Source: an uncultured Bacteroidales bacterium
GTDB taxonomy: Bacteria > Bacteroidota > Bacteroidia > Bacteroidales > Paludibacteraceae
Length of the DNA: 64,000 nucleotides
Assembly (NCBI GenBank): GCA_946187695.1
Contig: CAMHSB010000002.1
Location: 124,001-188,000, forward strand
Reading direction: 5' to 3'
Below the pieces are notes generated by a model. It had not been told where the DNA came from. It was given only the letters and a program-made list of their open reading frames with translations, and made no database searches. Of this stretch, positions 7,792 through 18,333 are shown piece by piece. How positions within the stretch are numbered: position 1 is the first letter of the stretch; every line of letters begins with the position of its first letter. Position numbers and translations under genes: made by a program.

Positions 7792-10700
7792 ATGAGTAAA
7801 TTTTTGAGATCATTATCGGCTTTATTATTAGTCTGTTTCATGCCGGTAATGGCGCAACAACTTCCGGATCCCGGTTTTGAGGATTGGTCGGGAGCACAAT
7901 TTGCCAGCAACGCGCAACCTAAATATTGGAATTTTTCCAATGTGTCTCAGCTGGGTGTGGATAAGAACTTTGCCCATCAGGCAACCGGTCGTTCGGGTAA
8001 GGCCCTGAAGATCCAGGACCAATTCGTAGGAGTAGGTTCTATCGGCGCAACCTCCCCGGGTTATGTGGCTTTGGGTCATCCTTGGGCGTACGTGTCGAGT
8101 CTGACCTCCATCAACGATGCAACAGCCGGTACGTACGGCGGTATCAGTTGGACCCACCGTCCGGACTCGATGGTCGTTTGGATCAGACGTTACTACGACA
8201 GCAGTGTCGATCAAGCGGCCGGCGATCATACTTCGCAAGAGAATTTCCACTTGCTCTACTATGCTTGGACGGGTACTGCGCAAGGTGCGTCGTATAAGGC
8301 TAAGAACGGTTCCTGTACGAACCTTTCTTCCGCCGCACCGCAGTACTGCGTGGATGAGGAGTCGGATATCCGTATCGCGATGAACGGAAATGACTGCGGT
8401 ACCCCGACGCCGGGCAATCAGATTGCTGAGGGGTGGTTCTACCAAAAGAAAGCCTATAACAACTGGACCCGTATCTCGGTGCCTATCTATTACATGAGCG
8501 ACGCCGCGCCGCAGAAATGTAACGTCATCCTCTCGGCGGGTCGCTATCCGGAGTTCCGTGCCAACGACGGTATCTATGCCGGAAGTACGTTGGAGGTGGA
8601 TGATATCCAACTTATTTACTCCAGCAAGGCGCAAAAACTCTATATAGGCGGACGTGAGTGGAAGAATTTTGATCCGAACAACACCGGTGAGCAGACCTAT
8701 TCTTTGGGTGCGGGCGCAACGGCTATTCCGGAGATCTACGCCGTGCGTGGTGCCGGCTCGTTGACGAACGTACGCGGTAGCAAAGCTACGTTCGCCGGTC
8801 GTCGTCTGACCTCGAGCGAGTGTACGATCGTGTACGGCCAGGTGGATGGTGCAGCAACCACCGTCACTATCAAGGCAGGGGATAACTCCTCCACGACCAC
8901 CTATCGCATCAAGTTCGTCAGCCAGGCATCGAACAACGCCCGCCTGTCGGATATCCGGGTCAACGGCGAGACCGTCAGCGGCTTCAATGCGTACCTGCCG
9001 TCTTATAACGTCGCGCTGCCTTACGGCACGACTGCTGTGCCGGTTGTTACCGCTACCGCCCAGGATGCCGGCGCATCGGTGAAGATCACCCAACCGACCT
9101 CGGTCACCGGTACGGCTACCATCGTCGTCACGGCGGCAGACGGAACGACCAAGCAGACCTACACACTCTCGTTCTCCGTCGCTCCTTTGACGGACGTAAC
9201 GCTGAAGAATATCTTCGTGGACGGCAATCCCTTGACGGGTTTCCAGCCTTCCAAATCGAACTATACCGTATCGCTGCCTTTAGGCACCACCGCGGCTCCG
9301 ACCATCACTTGGGAGTCGGCGTACGCAGCGGGTGTACAGCAGATCAAGTTACTCAATAACTCGCTCGAGTCGGGTGCGCAGATCCAGGTCTCCCTCCCGA
9401 ACACCTCTCTGAGCAAGACCTACAAACTGACCTACAAGATCGAGGCTTCGTCATACTCCCTGCTGGCCGGCATCACGCTGGACGGTGAGCCGCTCGAAGG
9501 CTTCACCCCCGAGCAGACCGTTTATTCGATCACTTTACCGATGGGTACGACGACCCTGCCGACGATCGCTTGGACGGCCGGCGATCCGTACCAGACGATC
9601 CAGATGACCGAAGGTGGGGTAGAGGGTACGACCCGTATCGAGGTGACGGCAGCCAGCGGCGCCAAGACGACCTACCGTCTGCAGTTCAGCACGGAGAAAT
9701 CGACCAACAACGCCCTCGCAGGCATAGCCTGTGACATGGTAGCTATCGAAGGCTTCCAACCGGATAGTCTGACGTACACCATCTCGCTGCCTTCCGGAAC
9801 GACCACGATGCCGGCTATCAGCTACACCCCGGGTGATGCCTACCAGACAGTCAATATCACCCTCAACCCCTCGCTGATGACCGCTCGTCTGACGGTAACA
9901 GCCGGTGACGGCTCTACGCGCCAGTACATCCTCGTCTTCGAGGTGCAGAAATCGGAGAACGCGTTCCTGCAGATGATCTACCTCAACGGCACAGCGCTCG
10001 AAGGCTTTGAGCCGACCACGCTCGATTATAGCCTGACCTGGGCTTCCACGCCGATGCCGAAGATCACCGTCTTGCCGAACGAAGGACAGTCGGTGACTAT
10101 CTCCGCGCCCTCGAGTTACGGTACGGCACGTATCGTTGTGACGCCCGAAGAGGGAACGCCGAACATCTACCTCATTCATTTCGTTTCGCCTAACCAGGTG
10201 GTTTTGCCGCCGTTCCCCGTGGACTCTTTCCCGGCTTCGAGCGATGCAACGCTGTCTGCCCTCTATATAAACGGTGAGGCTTATGCGCCCTTCAAGGCGA
10301 ACCAGTATGACTATAGCTATCCTCTGACCAAGGGTACGCTCCAAGTGCCCGCAGTCGTGCCCGTTGCGGCTTCGACCGGACAGACCATCACCGTCGCACA
10401 CGGAGTAGTTGATCATACGACCACGATTCATGTCGTAGCAGCTGACGGTACGACAGCCAAGGATTATCGGATTGCTTTTCCGGTTGCTAAGTCGAACAAC
10501 ACGGCAGTCCTGTCCATCGAGATCGACGGTGTAGAGATCAATTTCAACCCTGCACAACATGCGTACAACGATATCGAGTTGCCTTACGGCACGACCCTCT
10601 CGCCGAGTATCTCGGTAGAGCGCGCAGAGCCGGTGCAGGCCCTGACAATCACCGAAGCCCCGATCGGACAGACTTCGTCTGTGGTCATCACTGCTGAAGA

Positions 10701-13700
10701 CGGTACGCAAGAGACCTACACCTTCACTTACCACGTAGCTCCTCCTTCGCTGCCGAACGAGTTACTCGGTATCGTGGTGGATGGTGTGGGACTGCTCGAT
10801 ATGACCCAAGGACCGAACTTTAACGTCGAACTGCCGTACGGTACGGACTCGCTCAAGATCGTCTCTGTCACCAAGAACTATAAGGAACAGGAAGTGCAAA
10901 TCATCAACGGCGGTATCGGTGCGCCGACAACCATCACGGTCAAGTCGCTCAACCCCGCGGAAACGGATAAAGTCTATACGATTACTCCTACTGTCTCGAC
11001 CCTCGATCCGGCGATGTTGACGGATCTGCAGGTGGGCGGTGTAACGGTGGCTAACTTCCGTCCGGATGTATATAATTATGTTGTTTCTTTGACGGGCACG
11101 GGTGCGAATCCGGAAGTGACCTGGACCAAGCAAACGGGTGCCATCGTTTACGACGATGTCAATGCCAAACGGGTTCAGTTGGAGGTGGAAGCTTCCGATA
11201 TCCTTCATACCTATACCGTGACCTTCTATTTCGCCAACGACCTGTCTTTCGATTTGGATTTTGAAAACTGGATCACCTATACCCAGCACCCGGAAGGAAA
11301 GAACGGTGATTATCCGTCCGGTTGGAACGCCACCATCAATGCCCCGACCACCTATCCGTCCGGAGTGTTCGGTGGTACGAAGGGTTATTACAATCCGCAA
11401 GATAATGTCAAATCCTCCACTAAGCACACTTCAGGATCCAAATCGGCGCAACTGCAGACGGTGTATATCACCAAGTCCTCGGAATCCATGCCGGGTATCC
11501 TGTCGCTCGCGCCGATGTCCATTCAATTGGGCTACTACACCGGTGCCGCTACCGAGATTTCTTACGGTGCGCAACGTGTCTTCCGGAATACACCGGATCA
11601 AGTTCAGTTGGATTATAATATCGAGGACTATAACAAAGTAACCGGTTGGCAATTGATCTATAAGGTTAATGGCAATGCGCTGGTTAGCGGTGCCAATAAT
11701 TTTAGCGGTAAGAACAAAAATCAATGGTACACGTTCTCGAAGGATCTCAAGTACGCAGCCGACTATGTACCGGATCTTTTGGATATCAAGATCGTTTCTG
11801 CGGAAACACTTACGCCGAATGACTATCGCATCACAGCCGGTGGTATATCGGAAAGCAATCAGTATTCCTCTTCGATGTATGTCGATAACCTGCGTCTGAA
11901 CTACAGCTCGGCTTTCGACAGTGTGAAGGTGAACGGCACGATGGCGACTATTAGCGGTACGGCGATTGACGTGACGATTGATGCCGATGCGATAGGAATC
12001 CCGCATCTGGTATTGGGTCATGCTGTAGCTGACCAGATGCCGATCGTAACGTGGGGCAACGAAGTCAACCGTGTCCGCACGGCAACCATCCGCAACTATG
12101 CAGAGAACCTCTCGTACACCGATTATACGCTGACCGTTACCCGTCCGCAATCGACCAATACGAATTGCAAATTTGCGGTGAGCGGTCGCGACCTGACGGT
12201 GGAGAAGGGCTCGCCCTATCAGACGATCGAGGTTGCCGAGAACGATACGGCCTATGTCATCACTGTGACCGCCGAGTCCGGTGCGCAGGCTGTTTACTAC
12301 GCAGCCTGGGAGCAAACAGCTTTGGAGGCGAAAGTCACCAATATCCCGGCAGAGACCGCTATCAGCGGTGAATCGACAGCCCACCTGATCAACCTCACCA
12401 ACAACCCTGTGCTCAATTACGAGCGCGAGTATGCGCTGGACAGCGTCTTCATGATCGAGACCGCGCAGACCTATGAGTTACATGTCTTCGGTGCGACCAA
12501 GGATACGACCTATATCATCGATCGTAACCCGTCGGACAATGCCCTCTTGGCTTCGATGACAACCAATAATCAATCCGTTCCCGACTTCTACGGCGAGACC
12601 TATAACTATACGATCTCCATTAGTTCCCTCGATTCGTTTGAGGCAACGGCCGAAGACCCCGATGCGGACGTAGCGTACACGATCGTGCCTGTTAATGAGG
12701 AGTACGCGGCGATATACGTAGAGGTAACAGCGGCGGACGGTGTGAGCAAGAAACGTTACTCCTTGCTGGCGAACATCCGTACCCTCTCTTCGGACGCGTA
12801 CCTGACGGCTATCAACGCAGATGATGTACTGCTGAACGGCTTTACGTCGAACAAGTACGATTACTCGGTTCAGTTACCGGCGCATTCGGCAATTCCGGAG
12901 TTGTCTTCGATCGCCTGTGAGGGTGCGTTCGTGGAGACCGCAACCGTCAAGAACGGCTCGTCGGCTGTAGTGACCTTCACTGTCACGTCCGAAGATGAGA
13001 GCGTGGTAAACACCTACACGGTGAATGTCCAAGTGCTGCCGTCGGATATCTGTGCGCTGAGCGACCTGCTCGTGGACGGTGTTACGGTAGAGAACTTTGC
13101 AGCTACCGACTTGCAGTATAATGTGGTACTGCCGTACAATACGACCACCTTGCCGGACATCGATTACGTCTTGACCGACAAGAACAGTACGGCTGTCAAG
13201 AGCGTGGACGATAAGACGGTGACTATCACCGTAACAGCCGAGGACGGTGTACACACCACCGATTATACGATTGTCTTCACGATTGCCAAGTCGAACAATG
13301 CCGACTTGCAGTCCATCTCCTTGGACGACGATCCGCTGGTTACTTTCTTCGCGGACGAGCATGCTTATACGGTCAATATTCCGTACGGTGCAGCCATCCC
13401 GACGATCACCGCGGTAGCGGCAGATCCGAAGGCGACGGTAGTCGTGAACGGTACTACGATCACCGTGACGGCCGAAGACGGTGTCACCACGGCGACCTAC
13501 ACGCTGACCTTCACTTACCTGCCGTCCACCAATGCCGAGCTCGTGGCCATTATGCTTGATAATGTCCTGCAGGCCGGTTTCCGTGCGGACTCGTTTGAGT
13601 ACAAGGATACGGTCGTTTATGGCGGTACCATGCCGGTGATCACTTGGACGGTCGGCGATGCGCAGCAGGTAGTGGATACGACCTGGGTAGGCGATACGGA

Positions 13701-14634
13701 ACTGACGATCCTTGTAACGGCCGGAGACGGCATCACGGTGTCGGAGTACGTCCTTACCTTCGAGCATCTGCTCTCGTCCAACAGCCTCTTGGCGGACCTG
13801 CGCGTGAACGGCACGACCATCGAGGGCTTTAACCCCGATACGGTAGCCTATACGATCTCTTATCCGATCGGTTCTTCGGAGTCCGATCTCATCAACGAGA
13901 CCAACGTCAAAGCGATTACCTCCGATCCGGATGCGACGGTATCCATCTCCATGGACGGCACGACGGTACTCATCCTCGTTACGGCACCGGACGGCTCTCG
14001 CAGCGTCTATGTCATCGAGCAGGAGATACTCGTGTCGCACGAGGCACGTCTGAAGATGATCTTCATGGACGATACCCTGCAGGTACGCGGTTTCATCCCC
14101 GACACGCTCCATTATACGATCGTGCTCACGCCGGGTTCACCGATGCCGACAATCACTGCAGAACCCCTTGATCCGCGTGGTTCATGGGAATTGGGCTTCC
14201 CGGAGAAACAGGAGGACGGTTCCACCACCATGGAAGTGTTCGGTATCGCAGAAGACAGCGTCACCATCCTGACCTACAAACTGACCTTCCGTGAGGCTAA
14301 CTGGACCGCATCGGCCACCGTAGATACGGACGATTATCTGTTCTTCCCCATCGGTAGCGGTCAGTTCAAAGCGGTCACCATCGGTATCCAGGTGCAGTTA
14401 GGTATCTATGACCTGAACGGACACATGTATATGCTGGGTGAAGTGCCGACCGCCGATCCGTCCGATGTGGAGGTGATGGTCGATGCACAGGGCAATAAGA
14501 AACTGATCTCTGCTTCTCCGAGTGCAGACGGACTCGTCTACACCGCCCCCGAAGGACTGCCGATGTTCTATGTCTTCTTCGATTCGAAGACCAAGAAGAT
14601 CGCCAAGGGCGGTAAGTTCGGTTGGAACAGATAA
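7792..14634 (+). CDS. Giant secreted protein: PCMD-like domains and cadherin-like beta-sandwich repeats
   Basis: A 2280-residue protein. A signal peptide (about 1-22, ending PVMAQQ) is followed by a domain opening LPDPGFEDWSG and containing a GKALKI segment, which resembles the PCMD (putative carbohydrate metabolism) fold; it spans to about residue 280. From about 380 to 1140 there are roughly nine copies of a 70-90-residue repeat with the pattern L..I.VNG..L.GF.P....Y.V.LP.GTT and ending in TVTA.DGT...Y.L.F, as in cadherin-like beta-sandwich domains. A second PCMD-like domain (LDFENWITY, about 1150-1370) interrupts the array, and about seven to nine more repeats follow to residue 2170. The last about 100 residues form a different beta-rich tail. 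No lipobox is present. The protein is probably a long surface or extracellular stalk with glycan-binding modules; function is inferred from domain type only. It is monocistronic, with its own promoter and terminator. Confidence 0.85.
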   Translation: MSKFLRSLSALLLVCFMPVMAQQLPDPGFEDWSGAQFASNAQPKYWNFSNVSQLGVDKNFAHQATGRSGKALKIQDQFVGVGSIGATSPGYVALGHPWAYVSSLTSINDATAGTYGGISWTHRPDSMVVWIRRYYDSSVDQAAGDHTSQENFHLLYYAWTGTAQGASYKAKNGSCTNLSSAAPQYCVDEESDIRIAMNGNDCGTPTPGNQIAEGWFYQKKAYNNWTRISVPIYYMSDAAPQKCNVILSAGRYPEFRANDGIYAGSTLEVDDIQLIYSSKAQKLYIGGREWKNFDPNNTGEQTYSLGAGATAIPEIYAVRGAGSLTNVRGSKATFAGRRLTSSECTIVYGQVDGAATTVTIKAGDNSSTTTYRIKFVSQASNNARLSDIRVNGETVSGFNAYLPSYNVALPYGTTAVPVVTATAQDAGASVKITQPTSVTGTATIVVTAADGTTKQTYTLSFSVAPLTDVTLKNIFVDGNPLTGFQPSKSNYTVSLPLGTTAAPTITWESAYAAGVQQIKLLNNSLESGAQIQVSLPNTSLSKTYKLTYKIEASSYSLLAGITLDGEPLEGFTPEQTVYSITLPMGTTTLPTIAWTAGDPYQTIQMTEGGVEGTTRIEVTAASGAKTTYRLQFSTEKSTNNALAGIACDMVAIEGFQPDSLTYTISLPSGTTTMPAISYTPGDAYQTVNITLNPSLMTARLTVTAGDGSTRQYILVFEVQKSENAFLQMIYLNGTALEGFEPTTLDYSLTWASTPMPKITVLPNEGQSVTISAPSSYGTARIVVTPEEGTPNIYLIHFVSPNQVVLPPFPVDSFPASSDATLSALYINGEAYAPFKANQYDYSYPLTKGTLQVPAVVPVAASTGQTITVAHGVVDHTTTIHVVAADGTTAKDYRIAFPVAKSNNTAVLSIEIDGVEINFNPAQHAYNDIELPYGTTLSPSISVERAEPVQALTITEAPIGQTSSVVITAEDGTQETYTFTYHVAPPSLPNELLGIVVDGVGLLDMTQGPNFNVELPYGTDSLKIVSVTKNYKEQEVQIINGGIGAPTTITVKSLNPAETDKVYTITPTVSTLDPAMLTDLQVGGVTVANFRPDVYNYVVSLTGTGANPEVTWTKQTGAIVYDDVNAKRVQLEVEASDILHTYTVTFYFANDLSFDLDFENWITYTQHPEGKNGDYPSGWNATINAPTTYPSGVFGGTKGYYNPQDNVKSSTKHTSGSKSAQLQTVYITKSSESMPGILSLAPMSIQLGYYTGAATEISYGAQRVFRNTPDQVQLDYNIEDYNKVTGWQLIYKVNGNALVSGANNFSGKNKNQWYTFSKDLKYAADYVPDLLDIKIVSAETLTPNDYRITAGGISESNQYSSSMYVDNLRLNYSSAFDSVKVNGTMATISGTAIDVTIDADAIGIPHLVLGHAVADQMPIVTWGNEVNRVRTATIRNYAENLSYTDYTLTVTRPQSTNTNCKFAVSGRDLTVEKGSPYQTIEVAENDTAYVITVTAESGAQAVYYAAWEQTALEAKVTNIPAETAISGESTAHLINLTNNPVLNYEREYALDSVFMIETAQTYELHVFGATKDTTYIIDRNPSDNALLASMTTNNQSVPDFYGETYNYTISISSLDSFEATAEDPDADVAYTIVPVNEEYAAIYVEVTAADGVSKKRYSLLANIRTLSSDAYLTAINADDVLLNGFTSNKYDYSVQLPAHSAIPELSSIACEGAFVETATVKNGSSAVVTFTVTSEDESVVNTYTVNVQVLPSDICALSDLLVDGVTVENFAATDLQYNVVLPYNTTTLPDIDYVLTDKNSTAVKSVDDKTVTITVTAEDGVHTTDYTIVFTIAKSNNADLQSISLDDDPLVTFFADEHAYTVNIPYGAAIPTITAVAADPKATVVVNGTTITVTAEDGVTTATYTLTFTYLPSTNAELVAIMLDNVLQAGFRADSFEYKDTVVYGGTMPVITWTVGDAQQVVDTTWVGDTELTILVTAGDGITVSEYVLTFEHLLSSNSLLADLRVNGTTIEGFNPDTVAYTISYPIGSSESDLINETNVKAITSDPDATVSISMDGTTVLILVTAPDGSRSVYVIEQEILVSHEARLKMIFMDDTLQVRGFIPDTLHYTIVLTPGSPMPTITAEPLDPRGSWELGFPEKQEDGSTTMEVFGIAEDSVTILTYKLTFREANWTASATVDTDDYLFFPIGSGQFKAVTIGIQVQLGIYDLNGHMYMLGEVPTADPSDVEVMVDAQGNKKLISASPSADGLVYTAPEGLPMFYVFFDSKTKKIAKGGKFGWNR

Positions 14635-14651
14635 TAGAACCTATAAAAAAG

Positions 14652-14677
14652 AAAAGCAGCGTTGCGCTGCTTTTTTT
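14652..14677. terminator. Bidirectional terminator between convergent genes
   Basis: A ten-base-pair stem (AAAAGCAGCG/CGCTGCTTTT) with a TTG loop, flanked by T-tracts on both strands. It ends the 7792 gene on the plus strand and the 14676 operon on the minus strand; the minus-strand stop codon lies at its edge. Confidence 0.9.
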
Positions 14678-15500
14678 ATCTCCACCGGTAACCGAGCATC
14701 AGGCTGATGGACTGCGGATAGATCAGAGCGTCCGCGTCCGCCGTACCTTTCTTCTCGGAGTAGAAGCCGGCGATATCCGACAGACTCACTTTATACTGCG
14801 CATGGATCTGCATGCCGAACGGCAGTTCATAACCGACCGTTACGCAGACGCCGAAATGGTTGTCGTGCAGGGTATAGAGACGTGAATAGTCGTAGGTCAC
14901 CGTCGTGGGCTCTGTCGCTTTCTTGACGGGCAAGGTGGTCGTTGCTTCCGGCAACTCCTTATCCACGTTCCGGTACTTGTTCTTGATGTTGGACGCAAAG
15001 GTGAAGTGGGTAAAGATACCGCCGCCAAACTGGATATAGCCTTTCTCGAGGTTACCGAAACGACCTAAGAAATAGATCGGTATCTCCGCGCCGAAGGACC
15101 ATAAGTCATTACGGGATCCGTCCGCCTCTTTGAAGTAATTCTGGTGGGCGGTAAAGATGACCTGCGGTTGGATACCGAAATGCTTGGTCAGACTAAAATC
15201 CAGGAAGCCGCCTAACTCACCGCCGATACGCATATGCGAGCTCATCGGATGGTGATTGCGGGTGATGATGAAATTACTCATGTTTGCCCCGGCCAGTACA
15301 CCGCCCGATACGGGTTTGGGCAGTTTGTCCTGATCCAAGGAATCAAGCGTGTGCTCGATATCATAATTGACAATCTGCTTCTTTACATCGTCCAGTTTCT
15401 GCAGTAAGGTATTGTCGGTCGTCTGTGCCGACGCACCGAGAGACAGTGCCAACGCACCGCCTATAATCGCTAATCGATTGCTAATCGTTCTTCTTCTCAT
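14676..15500 (-). CDS. Outer-membrane beta-barrel protein (PorT/OMP_b-brl type)
   Basis: A 274-residue protein with an N-terminal signal peptide (ALALSLGASAQ), a short helical segment and alternating amphipathic strands (GVLAGANMSNF, RIGGELGGFLDFSLTKHFGIQPQVIFT) ending in an aromatic-basic strand (SLMLGYRWR). This is typical of small Bacteroidetes outer-membrane barrels. The ORF-track start (15515) overlaps the upstream gene; ATG 15500 sits 4 nt after that stop and gives a normal signal peptide. It is last in a four-gene operon, directly after DUF5686. Its N-terminal coding region contains short GATTAGCGATT-like repeat units also seen next to mraZ. Confidence 0.8.
   Translation of the reverse strand: MRRRTISNRLAIIGGALALSLGASAQTTDNTLLQKLDDVKKQIVNYDIEHTLDSLDQDKLPKPVSGGVLAGANMSNFIITRNHHPMSSHMRIGGELGGFLDFSLTKHFGIQPQVIFTAHQNYFKEADGSRNDLWSFGAEIPIYFLGRFGNLEKGYIQFGGGIFTHFTFASNIKNKYRNVDKELPEATTTLPVKKATEPTTVTYDYSRLYTLHDNHFGVCVTVGYELPFGMQIHAQYKVSLSDIAGFYSEKKGTADADALIYPQSISLMLGYRWR
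15463..15490. repeat. Short-unit repeat (CGATTAGCGATT type) at 5' end of the OMP gene
   Basis: Three imperfect copies of CTAATCG-type units lie in the first codons of the 14676 gene and encode part of TISNRLAII. The same unit forms the minisatellite between rsmH and mraZ at 45764-45798. Confidence 0.5.
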
Positions 15501-15504
15501 GGTC

Positions 15505-18333
15505 TTACAAAGCAATTCTTATGGTCAGTTTAACACCGTTACGTCCCCAACCGCCGATCTTACGGCGACCGTGTATCATCACCGGTGAGCCGTCCTCGTT
15601 GGTAGCCGGGATATACTGCGTCTGGTTCGTCGGGTCGGGTACCATCTTCTGAATCATATACGGCAATTCATAGTCGTTGTATGTCAGACGACGGATATAA
15701 TCGATACGGATGAACTTAAAGATATTCTCCAGACCCACCGTCAGCTCCATGTACGGTAACTTACCGATCGGAGAGGAGGTGCGGTAGGCATCTTTGATGT
15801 AGCCGTTCTGGTCAAAAGCATTCTGTATATTGCCGTCTTCCCAGGGCGTGTGCGGGAACTCGTATAGTCCCGATCCGGTCTCCAGATAGGGGTTGTTCTT
15901 CTTGGTCAAACCGCCGTAGATACCGGCGAAGGACACGATACCGCGCAACTTGAGTTTATTGATACCCGGGATACGGTTGAGGATCCAACCCTTGAAGAAA
16001 TACGTGGCATACAGCGAGACATGCTCGTCCATGAGGAACTCCATCGGTTTCATGAGGTTGAACGCACGCTGCGCCAGCAGGATACTCGTACTGCTCTCCG
16101 GGATAAAGAGCTTCGTGAACGGTGCTTTCTGCCACAACATACCCGTCTGCACGCGCAGGTCCAAGTGACCGAACGCAGAGAACCAGAAACGTTTGTCGAA
16201 CAGGATCTCCGTGCGGTTATATACAAAACCGTCTCCACCGAAATGGCGGTCATCGAGGTAGCCTACATAGTGGGTCACCTGTACCGTCGGCGCATCTTTC
16301 TCCAGTGCGAAGGAAGTCGGTCGTCCCAGACGGTCGATCGTGATACGGCTGCCCGGTGAGTATTGGAAGGTCAGATAGCCCTCGTAGTTACGATAGGACG
16401 GGATATTGGTCTGCGTCAGGTTCCAGGTCGAGTCCGGATTCATGGTCCAGTTCATCTTATCGTACCGCAACGCACCCGCGGCTTCGTTATTGGTGAAGTC
16501 AAAACTGGTCTTGATGGAGAACTTGTTCGTCCACTCTTTCATGTACTCCAACCGTGCATGGAACACGTACTGGTTAAAACCGTAGGTCGGGGTACTGGTC
16601 GGGATGGACATCAAGATATGGTCGCGGCTGATGACATCCGTACGCATACCCGGTTCCTCCACGTCGTACTGCACTTCCGCCAAAATATGATGCCTCAAGC
16701 CGTCGTAGGGCTGGTACTTATGCTTGGCGAAGGTGTACATGAAGGTCGCGTTGTATTTGGGCCTTAGGTCTTTGGTGCCGAAAGCGGCATAACCGCGGAA
16801 GAAGATCTGCGGGTGCAGATTCGCTGTGCTCGCGCCACCGAAACGCAAACGGACACCCTCCAGCATGTTCCAGCTCACGAAGTTATAGATCGGACCCAAA
16901 TCGAACAAGCTCTCGTCCATCTCTTTGGAGGGCTTGGTGGGGATGAACTCTGTGGTGACGGCATTGACGAACAAGGCCAGGCTGTTGAACTTAGGCGTGT
17001 TGGTGAACTCATTCACCAGGTCCACCACCGAGCTCTCGTATTTCGTCAACGGCTCCGGTCGCAGGTCGTCCCATTTGGCGCCTACCAGACGGACGGCGGT
17101 CGAGTCGTTGATATCCACTCCTTCGTCCTTGAAGCCGGAGAAGACCTCCTTGGGTATCGGTGTCTCACGATCCCAGCCGGTGTATATCTTCGTCTGCCGC
17201 GCCAGGATACCGCGTTTGTTGTTGAAGATGTAGAACTTGGCGAACGTACTCGTCCGATCCGGTGCCCAGGTGCCGTCCTCTAACTGCTTATAACTGGCCT
17301 CGACGGAATAGTTGGATACGAAATTGAGGTTGATATCCGGCGGCACGTTGATCGCATATTTCTTGATGCGGTACGTGCTATCGTTCACGATATAGAGGTG
17401 ACCCGTAAAACCGTAACTCTCTGAGTTAACCGGCACGAAAGCCAGGTCGATACACGGATAACCGTCCACCATGATCGTGTCCATGATATAGTACTGGTAG
17501 AACGTCACGGCGAGGGTAGAGCTCAGCGGCGAGACGAAACGGTTAAAGAGTAGCGTCATACTGTTCTCATTCAGATCCACGTCCTTGAAGATCGCGTTCA
17601 CGTTCTCGTGGAAAGACTGCGAATCGATGATATCCTCTACTCCGAAGATACGTTTCTTGAGCAGCACTTTCTTCTCACGGTGCGGCTTGCGCTGGTAGTA
17701 CTCTTCGCCCAAATGCTCACGGATGGACACCGTCACACTCGGATAGACACCCGTCGAGTCGATGTATTTTTGCACAAACTGGAAGTTCTTCCAGAAGCCC
17801 TTTTGGAAGTTCATCTTCAGGTTATCCAGCGCAAAGGACATACGGCTGTAAGTCTGCGCCGTGTATTGATCGCCTCCGGTTACGTAGAACGAGTCTTTGC
17901 GCGCAATCACGTTCTTGATCAGCTCCACAGCCGGGTTGCCCTTACGTTTGTACTCGCGTTTGCGGTTCTTGGGCGTCACCACGATATCCTGCAATCCGTA
18001 CACGTCCGGCGTCAGTTTGACCTTCACGTTCTTACGGCTCTGCCCCTTACGGAGCGTCAACATCTCCGTCTTGTAACCGATCATCTGAAAGTTCAGGGTG
18101 TTGTATCCGGCGCTGTTGCTGATGCTGAAATTACCGTCTATATCCGAGGTCGTACCTACCTCCGAAGGGATCATTCCTTTGTTGGTGGTCGATTTGAGGA
18201 AGTAGATCTGCACGAAGGGTAGGGTCTCTCCCGTATCGCCGTCCACCACTATACCCGATATAGACGTCACTTCCTGTGCCATCACCATCCCGGCGAAGCA
18301 CAAGAATAAAAATATGTACCTTAAATGTCTCAC
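15505..18333 (-). CDS. DUF5686 family outer-membrane protein with CarboxypepD_reg-like domain
   Basis: A protein of about 942 residues with a signal peptide, a CarboxypepD_reg-like domain near residues 20-105 (ISGIVVDGDTGETLPFVQI, NTLNFQMIGYKT) and a long DUF5686 region ending in barrel-like strands (GRNGVKLTIRIAL). DUF5686 proteins are Bacteroidetes outer-membrane proteins of unknown function with a TonB-receptor-like N-terminal domain. The ORF track gives an ATG at 18372, but a GTG at 18333 overlaps the upstream stop as GTGA, leads directly into the signal peptide (RHLRYIFLFLCF) and is my preferred start. Order in operon: lipoprotein, DAHP synthase/chorismate mutase, this gene, OMP. Confidence 0.85.
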   Translation of the reverse strand: MRHLRYIFLFLCFAGMVMAQEVTSISGIVVDGDTGETLPFVQIYFLKSTTNKGMIPSEVGTTSDIDGNFSISNSAGYNTLNFQMIGYKTEMLTLRKGQSRKNVKVKLTPDVYGLQDIVVTPKNRKREYKRKGNPAVELIKNVIARKDSFYVTGGDQYTAQTYSRMSFALDNLKMNFQKGFWKNFQFVQKYIDSTGVYPSVTVSIREHLGEEYYQRKPHREKKVLLKKRIFGVEDIIDSQSFHENVNAIFKDVDLNENSMTLLFNRFVSPLSSTLAVTFYQYYIMDTIMVDGYPCIDLAFVPVNSESYGFTGHLYIVNDSTYRIKKYAINVPPDINLNFVSNYSVEASYKQLEDGTWAPDRTSTFAKFYIFNNKRGILARQTKIYTGWDRETPIPKEVFSGFKDEGVDINDSTAVRLVGAKWDDLRPEPLTKYESSVVDLVNEFTNTPKFNSLALFVNAVTTEFIPTKPSKEMDESLFDLGPIYNFVSWNMLEGVRLRFGGASTANLHPQIFFRGYAAFGTKDLRPKYNATFMYTFAKHKYQPYDGLRHHILAEVQYDVEEPGMRTDVISRDHILMSIPTSTPTYGFNQYVFHARLEYMKEWTNKFSIKTSFDFTNNEAAGALRYDKMNWTMNPDSTWNLTQTNIPSYRNYEGYLTFQYSPGSRITIDRLGRPTSFALEKDAPTVQVTHYVGYLDDRHFGGDGFVYNRTEILFDKRFWFSAFGHLDLRVQTGMLWQKAPFTKLFIPESSTSILLAQRAFNLMKPMEFLMDEHVSLYATYFFKGWILNRIPGINKLKLRGIVSFAGIYGGLTKKNNPYLETGSGLYEFPHTPWEDGNIQNAFDQNGYIKDAYRTSSPIGKLPYMELTVGLENIFKFIRIDYIRRLTYNDYELPYMIQKMVPDPTNQTQYIPATNEDGSPVMIHGRRKIGGWGRNGVKLTIRIAL

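Noticed and set aside
7828-14112. Several long minus-strand ORFs (421, 399, 412 and 317 residues) under the giant gene
   Set aside because: Antisense frames kept open by the codon bias of the repeat protein; Arg/Asp/His-rich and without domains.
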